35,148 nucleotides of DNA. Origin: Rhynchonema sp. JSB1_4 (Eukaryota > Nematoda > Chromadorea > Monhysterida > Xyalidae). The DNA lies in contig JASAMV010009079.1 of NCBI GenBank assembly GCA_030248065.1, positions 1-35,148 on the forward strand, given 5' to 3'. A program made the position numbers and the translations under genes. The notes under the pieces are model-generated. The model did not search any database and had not been told where the DNA came from. It was given only the letters and a program-made list of their open reading frames with translations. This document shows, piece after piece, positions 12,755 through 23,300 of the stretch (positions within the stretch are counted from its first letter, which is position 1; each line of letters starts with the position of its first letter).

Positions 12755-15700
12755 ATGAAAGTGGCCCATTTGTTGCTTGTGTGTGCCACCGTCTGGCATC
12801 TGGGTTGCCTTGAACCGGACGAAACACCAACGGTAATGAAATGCGACTTTGTTTTCCTCCACGTATATGTATAGTTTGTTTATCAGAAACAACCCTTCGC
12901 TAGCTCCTAATCTTGCAGCGTTTAACGTCACGAGGTGGAAGACCCAGGACGTCAACTGCAAGCTCGGAGCACATCGTGACCAGTGCAGATCGAGGTTATG
13001 AAGTGAAACATCAGCCAGCCAATCGCAATCACACGTCATCTGCTGCAGTTCAGTTGATTGGCAGACGACGACGTCGGCCCAGTGACAGATCTGGGTCGGG
13101 CAGCTTCCGCCGCAGGCAACGAATTGTGAACAGCCAATCAGCGCGAATTGGAGATGGAAGCAACCAATCAGCACGACGCAGGATTCGAACCAACCAATCA
13201 GCGCGGCGCAGACTCAGACATAGTCAGTCAGCGACAAGGAGAACGGGTATTCGGACTGTGCAAAGAAGACACCTAATTGATCTGAATCCCAGGACGAATC
13301 GAACCAGAAATTCTAACCGACCTCGATCAAATATAGTCATCGCATCGGAACAACGTCGCAATAAGCAACGTGGCCTTGAAACATCATCGGGCCGGACAGT
13401 CATACGTCGGGCACGGTTGAGAGCTGGAAGCAGACAAGGTCTGCCTCTGGCACGCACTGGTCAAAGGGGTACTGGCAGGAGACGAACACGAACACCTCGA
13501 AATGGCACAAGTCGACAAAGACGTCGGCGGTTGAGAACAAGGTGGGTGCTGGTTTACATTGGTTCTGTTTATCAAGTGATTTTTTGTGCTAAGGGCTAAA
13601 TCATGATTCGACAGACACCTCGTGATTGGTTTTTGAAGAAACAGATCAGGATGACGGTGCTTCAGGGTTTGCTTGCCAACTTTCCGAGCCTCTCTTACCA
13701 ACTAAACTAACCAACCAGTTATTCACTCAAGAATCCGATCGCATTTATTTCCAGCCCACGACCACTGGCCAGTCGTCGTGCCAGACATCGCCATCGTGAT
13801 CTGCCCTTCCCCGTTCAGGATAGATTCCGTCGTCGTCGTCTGCCGGTTTCAGACCAGGACCATCTCTATTGGGACCATCGCGCACAGAGGGTGATCGCAA
13901 AAGCCAAGAGTCGTGGAGGTGACGACGCTGCCAAATCGAACCAAATAGAATCGTTTTATGGAGATTATGGTGACAACTATGGCAATTACGTCGAATATGA
14001 CAGGCAGTCTGACCGAACCGACGACCATGAACCCGTTACAGAGATTCAAAGTCCATCTTTGACTTCGTTGGTGGTGAAGAAGGCACGCGTATACAATGGT
14101 CAAGAGGCGTCTACACTGGTCACAGACGACAATCAAATCTATGATCTGTGGGATTCGAGATCTGACGAAAACGAAAACAGTAATCAAGCTGCTGTCGTCT
14201 CGACCCAGAACTGGATTTCGAAGTCTGCGACCAACACTGACGAAGACACACATCCGTCTGGATTCTTTGTTGCGCCCGTGTTTTCGACGTCTGAAACATC
14301 ACCCAATATCAAGGGCGAGAACAACCAACCCGCACTGGCACCTCAATCGCCAGGCACTGCGAGGCAACAATTGGATCAGCTGGGGCACAACAACAGAATC
14401 GAAAATCAGCGGCCGGTCACTCTAACACAACCGCCATATATTCCATTGATTAATAAGCCTTCGTCGTATTCGGCAATTTATCCCCAACCAGGATTACTAA
14501 TCGAGCCGGTAGTCGGCAACCGACGACCAGCTCCAGCGTCGATTAGGCCTCCACCCAACAGGGCACCACTTGCGCCCGCGCCCGCTCCCAAAGGCCATCT
14601 TGCTGTCGATATCGTACCTTCTCCGACGCCCAGACGACCGGTAGGCAGCACTGAAACATCAACTAGGCTGGGTACTGTCGTCAATCCGCCTCACATTTTT
14701 GACACTGCAACTGCGTACGGTGGCGGTGGGGTTGAGGCCGATCCGGACCCCCGATTGCCGCCGAGACCACCGTTGGCACATAGCAAACCTTCTCTGCCCG
14801 TCCTTCTACAGACGACAACGCAGGATCCCATCGATACGACAACTCATCGTCGAACGTTGCAGTACCAGGCCGAAACCACGAAACATTCTCTTATTCCGAA
14901 GCCGGCTCCCCGTCCCACCCCCGAGCTCCCAACCTATGATATCCCAGGCATTTCGCCTCGCGCCCCTAGCAATGGCAAACCAAAGACACCAAGCTTTGAA
15001 ACATCAGCGCCAGGAGCAGCGCTAAGGCAGGAAGAGACGCACGCAACGCAGAATCCCGAACCCCCGGAGCCGATCGGTCCGCCGGAGACACGACCACCGT
15101 TTGATTTCACAACCAAATGGACAAACTTCACACCCGGCGATTTTCGAATAACCGAGGAACAGTTGGGAACGACAACGACTACAACAACACCAAAGCCATC
15201 AAGTAGTGAAGCATCAGTCGATCAGAATCACGTGTCTGAAGCGACAGTTTTGAACCTCGAGAAAACTGAACCGAAATTTAGAAACACAAACAATTCATCA
15301 CTTGACAACGTTGCTGATGCGGAGTCGCCGCAGGAGGAGGACACAAAATCGATCCGGATTCAAGCACATGTCGCGCTCGGCACGCAGCCGTTCGTGTACG
15401 TGTACCCGAATTCGGATGGCTACGACGACATCAACTACGGCCCGTACGTTTACGTAGACGATTACGCAACGGATGATTATTACTATCCAGTGCGCAGTGT
15501 AAAACAACCAGAAACTGATTTGAAGAAGCAAAATGAGATCGGAGATGTACCCGACAAAAGAACAGAATCGACAACGACAACTGCTGAACCAATAACCACG
15601 ACGGAAGAGGATACCCCAAGCAACAGCACACTGGAGGTGAATAATGTTGAGGGGGCAACAGAGGAGTATGACGAGCTCTATCCGCTGGGTGGCGATCTAA

Positions 15701-17258
15701 CTGATCACATTTATGAGTCTTATCCTTCCGAATTCCCTGATGGCTTGACCATCAGGCCCCCGGGCGCGAATGAAGCGAATAGAGAGTTGTTGTCCAACAA
15801 CAATACGACAACAACAACATTACAAAAGACAACAACAGTTGTAGCGACAACAATACAAACAACAACCCCTGAACAACAACAACAGAACGCAACAACATCC
15901 AGCAACACAACAATGATGGAAGTGAGTCTGTGGCGGGGCCATCACGCAGCGAATGCTTCATTTACGGGCAAGCCGTTCAGTGGGACGTTCGGTGAGATTG
16001 AATCGCAGGAAAAACTGGGCACGCTACAATCAATGGACAACGTTCCCCCTGCTCGTGCCTTAAAAGTGGCTGCTGTTACACTCGCTGCGCCTCCTGTGAC
16101 AACTCCACCTCCAGCCACAACAATCACGCAAACGTATTCCCCAGTGACCGTTCCCTCTAGGCAGACAGCTGCTTCCCCGCCATCCTTGCTTGCCCACCCA
16201 GCTACCAACTATTACACGCACACGCACGCACATCAACACTTAGTGGGCACGCCGCAGCACGCGTATGTGGGCAATAACGTGCCGCACGCACACGTTGCGG
16301 GCAACACAAACGGTGGGCAGTACCAGCAACACGCTCCGATAGCGCGACATGTCTACCCAGCCCCGCATCCTACCCCTCCCCAACCGCATTACCGACCCCT
16401 ACCACCCATCCCCAGGCCCAAGCCTCACACCAACCCCTATCATCCACCTCCCCCCATCCATCCTCATCCCCACCCTGAACCCTTGCCCTCGACCAAACCT
16501 GTGCGCTACGAATCCCTCCCATCGACAATCATGTGGCACGAGCCTTCACTGCCGGCCGGGGCTAGTCCGCCGTCGTTTCACGCATCCAATGATGACACAG
16601 GTGAGGAGTGAGTGCAAATTTCGTCATCAAGTTACAACATACAAACAGATCCGATTTCCGATAGGAGATTACAAAAGTTGATGTCGCCAGAATAAATTTG
16701 TTTGAATGTTTTCTACGTCATGCCCCATTGTTCCAATTATATGTTCCAGTTCTCAATCAGCCATACAGCGGTCCGAGGTCCCAAAGTTCGACAAAGGTTG
16801 ATCACGTGATCAGTTCCGATAATCAAGGTATACTAGACGGGACCCGTGCCTACGGCCCGGCTACAGCGCCGCGCCCGTGCCGTGCCCCCCCCCCCCCCGA
16901 AGACCCGTTAGCATACCCAAAGCTACCCGTGAAAATTGACCCGTCCGCCCTTCCGAGGGAGGGGGCCACAGACACACACACAGACAGACATACGTCTTCC
17001 TGTTTTAGTAGTATAGATTTCCCTACACTCTGATGTTTCAAAGTATTCCAGATTCACATTATAGTCAGAAGAGCCAGCAAAAAACTTGCAGATGTCATCC
17101 AATTTTCCGAGTGGTCATTGTGGGGCGCCTGGTCGAGTGACTGCTCTGCCTTGAAACGTCAGGCACGCACGCGGCAATGTGTGGGGAAAGACGGGCAAGA
17201 GATTGAAACTCGGCTGTGTGTGATTGGACGGGCGGTGCAGTACAGAATTTGTGCGTAG
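12755..17258 (+). CDS. Secreted Arg-rich, Pro/Thr-rich protein with C-terminal TSP1 domain (1272 aa, 5 exons)
   Basis: Exons are 12755-12832, 12919-13541, 13755-16600, 16750-16827 and 17065-17258. The sum is 3819 nt and all phases join. Exon 1 encodes a classical signal peptide (MKVAHLLLVCATVWHLGCLE). Residues 27 to about 235 are strongly Arg/Ser/Gln-rich with NQSAR-type repeats. Residues 235-1180 are low complexity: Pro-rich, Thr runs (near 705, 845 and 915-955), an acidic Tyr/Asp block (about 780-815) and a His/Pro-rich segment (about 1050-1145). The C terminus (about 1225-1271) is one thrombospondin type-1 repeat, with WSLWGAWSSDC and three later Cys. This looks like an extracellular-matrix or cuticle-type protein; function is not known. 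The TGAAACATC word occurs five times in its exons, always sense. The internal exons show no homology I recognise, so the disordered part may be lineage-specific. Retention of intron 4 would give an alternative Pro-rich C terminus ending at 17033. Confidence 0.86.
13104..13245 (+). repeat. Degenerate coding repeats (CCAATCAGC / NQSAR) in exon 2
   Basis: Four copies of a short unit encode N/S-Q-S-A-R/T followed by basic residues. At DNA level each carries CAATCAGC or a close variant, at spacings of about 27-36 bp. They lie within the Arg-rich segment of the secreted TSP1 protein. Confidence 0.7.
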
Positions 17259-17369
17259 ATTGTATAATTGATTGATATTTTTTGATAAAATGATTCGTTG
17301 ATCAATCGCGATTCACGTTTCTGCCAGACTTGGAGTAACATATGCAAATTTGAAATTGCATCAGTGATC

Positions 17370-17375
17370 TTTATT
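17370..17375 (-). promoter_or_regulatory. Candidate poly(A) signal for the minus-strand TSP1 membrane gene
   Basis: AATAAA on the minus strand, 166 bp past the stop codon at 17541. It lies between the two convergent stop codons (17258 and 17541), so the 3' untranslated regions may abut or overlap. Confidence 0.45.
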
Positions 17376-17540
17376 CTGGGATTTTAGTTCAAATCAGGTT
17401 TGGAAAAGTCGAGATGGAAAGAACTGTATTGAGTCAGTGAATGGTGGTGTAAAATGATAGGCCAATCTCGCCAATCAAATCAAGTTACGAAACCTGATTT
17501 CTTAGGTACATAGTTCAGAGGTAATGCGATAGAAACATAT

Positions 17541-19159
17541 TCACCTAAACTCGTCAGAATCAGTTTCATCACCGTCAGCAACCGCCGTTCCCATTTGCTG
17601 CGATTTCGTGTCAATCAATAACTTGGATTTCATCGATTCCACTCCGGTATTCAATGTTTCATGAGATTGTTGGTCTTCATTCGTCTCACTCTCCGCCTCC
17701 CAATCGAAAATGTCATCTATATCGGTTCGCTCGTCGGCTTTGTCGTGATCGCCCTCAATTTGATGTGGTCGTGCAACATCAGGTGATTTGCGGAAATGGA
17801 CAGGTTTTGGTTCCGCTGGCTCGATCACTGGGCGTGGTGAATCTTTATCTTCATGCTCATGTTTAAGGTTAGGTTGTTTATGTCCATGTTGCTGTTGCTC
17901 ATTTTTCGGCAAATTCTTGCTCTCTGATTTGGGTGTGGTCGATTTGCTGTCCTGTTGTGAGCTTTCGTCGTTTGTTGAGTTCTCCTGCTTCTCGTTCACG
18001 TTCACTGGTTCACTTTTGGTGTGGCGATGGCTAAAAATGAGATTTGTGATGAATCTGAAACCAAATCAAAGATGGTATAAATTGAAAAACGGCCAACCGC
18101 TTTCTGCCTCGTAGCAAACACCAGAGCATGAAGCCGAGGAGTAAGACTATTACGAGCGCCGCAAGTGCATAGACAGCGACTTCTGCAAATTTCCGGGTTT
18201 CAATGTTAAAAAACTCATAAGTGTTGCAAAAAATAGACATTCAGTTTCCAACCATAGTAGCAGAGCACTGATTCACACGATTGTTCTTCGTTGGTTTCCA
18301 TCTGGGTGCAATTCGGAGTGTCGTTGTGTCCAATTAGTCGCCGTCGTATTTTCACTCGTTTCGTGCCGCAATGTGGTCGACAGTCCGACCAGGGCGACCA
18401 CACTGTGCTCTGGCCACACGCGGCTGCAAATTACAGGCAAAACGGGACCATTCGATAATTTGTTTGTTGATCTTTAGTATACGACAAGCAAAATGAAACA
18501 TCATCTGGTTCTGCGTAAACACGGAGGTTGTGCATTGTACTGACGACAGTAATGTTTCACGTCTTAAATACATGCAGCTCGCAGGTGGTCTTGGTCACCT
18601 GCTATGACACTTGGTGCACCACCCGTGTGTGAAACCAGGTTGAAACGAACAACCCTTTATGCTCCAGCGCTGACGTTTTACGCCAGCTATGTATGTAAAC
18701 CCACCATTGTGACATGATGTATTGCAGGTCCTAGTCTGGATCGTGTCACATTGTCCCTGATGCAGCAAGCGATGCCGCTGTTGTTGAGCGTGACAGCAGA
18801 ATGACCAAGGTGACCAGGTTGTTGTGAAACATCGCTGCACCCATATGGACACCAACACCCAGCCATCTGATAGGTCCGTCGTTCGTTCAGAGTGCTCGTC
18901 CGTGAATTGGGTGGAAGGAATCCAACTGCAACTGACTGGCTGATGTTTCATTGGCTGGCTCGAGGAATATACTGTACTACCAACTGGTGCTCTCATGTCC
19001 AATATTTTGGATATTTCTGAGCAATCTGCCTTGATCTGCCAAGCCAGACAATCAACAGAAATAACCTGTTGAATCGCGCTTCTGTCTCAGCTCCCCATTC
19101 AGGTGCATCTGCTGTGCCACCAATCAGACGCCAGACTTTGATGTACTGCAGAAGCCATT
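17541..19159 (-). CDS. Type I membrane protein with two TSP1 modules and an acidic cytoplasmic tail (5' end unresolved)
   Basis: Exons in coding order: 19159-19066, 18925-18705, 18423-18253, 18182-18098, 18030-17541; all junction phases join. The first two exons carry a Trp-rich extracellular segment I do not recognise (VWRLIGGTADAPEW ... VSIWVQRC). Then come TSP1-like modules starting TTWSPWSFC and VWSPWSDC, the latter with CGTKRVKIRRRLIG and four later Cys. A hydrophobic helix (VAVYALAALVIVLLLGFMLW) follows, then a basic stop-transfer RGRKRHRH. The tail of about 150 residues is polar and acidic, ending DSDEFR. Arrangement TSP1-TM-tail suggests a cell-surface receptor or adhesion protein; it is not UNC-5 (no ZU5 or death domain is visible). 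No start codon or signal peptide was identified upstream of 19159. It converges on another TSP1 gene 283 bp away. Confidence 0.75.
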
Positions 19160-19284
19160 CTGAGGAAGGAGAACAAAATGAGTGTATTTGATCATGTTAC
19201 ACAAAGAGAGCCATCAAACTTGATAACTGATGACCTACAATAGGTCCGGTCTTGCCCTGGTCACGTGAATTTTTCCGTGACTTT

Positions 19285-19580
19285 TCACGTGACTTTCTTG
19301 TCTGTAAACAGCTTTACGCTGGTCGAGTTGCAGCAATAAGTACCGAGATGTCCCAAATCCCAACAAGGAAATGACCAAACAGATCCGATCACCAAGTTTT
19401 CTCCCTGAACCCACGTGGATACGGCCCAGTACCGTCGTGTTTGACGACGATTCGTTGCAAGCTCGCGCCCGGCTGGAGTGGTTCGAGTCTGAGTCCGAAC
19501 TGATTCACCGTGCCCGCCTTGAACATCAGGGTACCGTTGGATGTATAGGCGCATCCATGGCGAATACAGTGGTCAAGAGT
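19285..19580. other. Possible coding exon, strand unresolved
   Basis: The plus strand has an exon-like open segment of about 84 codons, from an acceptor near 19332 to a GTGAGT donor near 19579; it includes DDDSLQARARLEWFESESEL. The minus strand is also open and begins WMRLYIQ, resembling WLLQYIK of the exon at 19159, with a later TWVQ matching IWVQ. If the minus reading is real, this could be an upstream duplicated module of the TSP1 membrane gene. Neither is supported by a full exon chain. A piece of the dispersed E-box element (19382-19399) lies inside. Confidence 0.3.
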
Positions 19581-19599
19581 GAGTGACGTCCAGTTGGTG

Positions 19600-20312
19600 C
19601 ATGTCTGGTATAAGAGACATTTGATGGGAACAGCACTCCAAGGGCACGCATACGAGCTGGTTTTTATAACAGATTCAGAATAATGGTGTCACGCCAATTT
19701 CATAAAACTTCAAAAATAAACAAAACACCACGTTTAACGCACGTGAGCAGTGCAAAATTGAATGTGCACAGAGGACTCGGTACTGGGGTCGACCACTCGA
19801 TCGATGGATGAATGACCGGGAGATGTTGCAATGTGCACGAGGTAATCTGCAATTGCTGGATTGGAAATGGAAAGATTTCAGTTTAGGCAGAAATTCGTGA
19901 TTCTGATTCTGTATGAGGATCAGAAGCTGAATGAAAAGAAGAATGCAACCCACAATTGTCCTGCATCGTTGAATCAATGAAGAATAGTGGGATGTTAATC
20001 AGCAACACCAATTTAGGCCAGTTGTATGAAGTGGAATAATCTTGATGATGAAGGTTGAATGATTGCATTATTTCCTTGAATAGAATTTTAATAAAACATC
20101 ACCAATGCTCAAAAAGACACGTCACATGAACCAGTTGTCAAACTCAAACGTGGCTCTCAAATACCGTATTTTTCTACAATTACTTTGCCACGAACAGTTT
20201 ATTTGTTGCTCTCAAACCAACAACATTTTTTCATTCTCTCTTTTCACCGATCGAAAAATCAGCGAATTTCCGAAAAAGTTTCTGACCGAGAATTATCAAC
20301 GGTTCGATCATC
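19600..20312. other. Intergenic region upstream of the 17-exon basic gene
   Basis: No supported exon on either strand. It should hold the promoter and 5' untranslated sequence of the gene starting at 20313 and possibly the 5' part of the minus-strand TSP1 gene. Confidence 0.35.
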
Positions 20313-23300
20313 ATGGAGTCGGAGAAGCAGGACAACAAGAAACCGAGATCGAGACGCATTCGAAACACGAAAGGTGGTGTATTTTCTGCTAGATAAGAAC
20401 CATAGATGCGATAATTTATACTCATTCTTCGGACTGAAATGCAAAATACGTAGACGTCTCCAGCGCAGTCCAAGACCGGTGAAACATCAGCCAAAACAGT
20501 GCCAGCCAAGGGCGTCGAAAAAACGAAGCAGCGCAGCCGCTCCACATCAGTGAAGGCGGCAGGCGGCTGCAACAAGACTGAGGTGAGAAGGAAAGTATAT
20601 ATTTTGTGAGGTTTAACAAAATATATTATTTCGTAATTTCAGACAAAATCGCAAAAATCGGCGTCCGTGATCAGCGACAGTCGATCAAAGTCCAACAGTG
20701 GTCGGTGTCAATTGAAAGCCAAACACGCTGCAGCACCTCAGCCACGTCACAGAACGAACACCAAGGTTGGGTTATGCAAATGGAAGAAAAACACGTGGCA
20801 ACACACAAATTCAAGATACTTTTCATTATGAAACGTGTAAACTTTGTCAGAAAGAGCAAAACAACGACAACAACGATCGTGGTGGATCAGTGAAGGGCAG
20901 CAAAGCAGCCAAATCGCGACGACGACGCGGTCCGCCACGCGCTGCCAAAGTGGGGGCCAGCTGTTTCACTTTATGTGCACCCTGACCTCCTTTTTGATTG
21001 AGAATATTTTGAAATCGTTTGATCCCGCCTGAAGGTTTTCTTTGCACCACAATACACGAAGTAAAGTACCCAACTTTGCTGTTGCATGCTCAGACCACTC
21101 AAAACACGACGACTTCCACTACACAAAATCCGCCCGCAAAATCGCAAGATTCGAAAGATGGACAACCACCAGCGGACGGACAAGGCGAGGCGAAGAAACA
21201 GCGCTCAAATAAGTCGGAGAAGGAAACCAAAAATAAAGGTGCGAGGTTTCATCTTCGTTTTTGGAGGAATTTCAGTAAAACTAGCTAGTATGTCTAGCAT
21301 GTCACTGACAGGGCGCGTGCCACCAGCTGTGAGGTTACCCCCAATTATCGCCCCTTCTCAGGGACGGAGGTTTGGGCTTATCTCGGCTGTGACTCAGACG
21401 TTGCCCGCCCGCCGGTGGGTGCTGGACCCAGAAGTAAAGATGCTCGATGGTATAATACATTACCACAGTAATCTGCCAGACGCGCGACACAACCTGTACA
21501 CACTTCTTGATATCGGACACTAATCCTTGCAGTGTGTGAAACATCAGCAAAGCATCCCAAGCCAGAGCGCGACGTGTCGGCGGCATCAAAACCACGCAGT
21601 CGATCGGCAAGTCGACTCGCAGTGAAACATCCGCCAGCTGATGACGGCACTGCTCGCAAGCGTCATCGACAGCCGCGTGTGAAGAAGGCTGAGGCGCGCG
21701 TAAGTTGGAAGGAGATTTATCAGTGCCAACTTGGTGATAGGATCGGATCGGTCCTGGCTTGGCCACGTGACTTTTGCATCAAGGATACGATAATCACTGC
21801 TAATGCCACTAATTTCGGCAGTGTAAAAAATTGTTCACTTTTACGCTGGTCGAGATTACCTGTATAGGCAATCCACCAGCTCATGGCACTCGCACACACA
21901 GGCTGCATGCTGCATTACTGCCGTCAATGAATGCATCTAGTCTCTGCAGTTATCCGTTGAAACATCCCCAAATTTTGCAACTGTGCAGAAAAGTGTTATG
22001 GCAAGCAGCAAATGAAAACCGGATAAATTAAAAAGCGGTCATCAAAGTATGACACTCGCTCAAAGTGTACATTTTGTTTAGAAATAGGCGTGTGCTGCTG
22101 CATGCGCTGGTTTATAAAAAGTGCCATGGGCCGATGGATTGCCCATACATAGGCACACATTAGGGGCATCGGTAAAGCTGATGAACAAGACTACCTAGTG
22201 GCCAGGACACGAAAGACGACAGGACAAGAAAGATGATCTAATCACAAAGTTCGATACCGGCCTTTGCACAATTAATGAATGTAAAAAAGAGCATTTTTGC
22301 AATTTGCAGCCAGCAGCGAGCGCATCGGTGACCACAGCCGTCCAGGATGGTTGCTGCCCAAACTGCAGACGTCAGGTGCCACCAAAGAAACAGGCCCCGG
22401 ACCGACGACTACCGGATAGGACCAGTGTAAGATTTGTTCATTAGCATTCGGAGATCGCTTTTACGCTGGTCAATGAAAGGTTATTATGTAACAGTATTGC
22501 GGTAGTCATTTTCTCCAATCCGTTATGATGGTTTCGAGACCAAGGCCGGACCAGACGATCACCACGTTTGGTCCCCATATTCGAATTTTTAATAAAGTAA
22601 TCATCCCGATTTTCCAAGGCACTTTGCAGGTGGCGGGCGTACAAGATTCGGATGCAATTCTTCCCGCTCGTTCACCGTCACCACGTGATCAACGTAAACA
22701 CCAACACGTGAAACATCACAAGAAGGACGTGGCAAAACGCGGGCCAGCCGGCGACGTTGGTATGTTGATATCAAGCTTTTAAGTCCAAAAATCTTTCGAG
22801 AAAGATTGTAAATGTCGTGTCGTGTTTAAAAGAAACTTTTCAAAGACGTTCAGCCAGTGACCCGGGTCCAACCAGTGCGGGTACCGATTCGAGCTCGATG
22901 GTGCGAAAGTCGAAGTCGATCTCCACGCAGACACCACAGCCAAAGGCCGCTGAGGTTCGACCACATAAAAACAATAGCACCTTGGTTACTTTGCTTGTGA
23001 AAATTAAACAAGAATGCTGACAGGTACGAAACATACAATGTAGTGATCTGTTCGGTCTTGCCTGGTTCACGTCCCTTTCAAAATAGTCACGTGACCCCAA
23101 GGCAGGTCTGATCCGATCACCAAGTTTGATACTGGGCAACATCTGCAGGCCACCACCACGATGCCGGCCAAAGAAGACAACCAGCACTCACAAAGCAGCA
23201 CGGTGTCCACCCAAACACCACAGTTGATGCCGGTTGCACTCGACCCGGTTGGATAGCTGCTGTTGTGCACCGACAGTGAAAACAGAACGAAACAATCAAA

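Noticed and set aside
12506..13174. A 222-codon open frame on the minus strand
   Set aside because: It is antisense to the well-phased exons 1 and 2 of the secreted TSP1 gene and has no recognisable domain.
16883..16899. C homopolymer as a possible frameshift in the secreted TSP1 gene
   Set aside because: It is within intron 4 in the preferred model, so it does not affect the coding frame.
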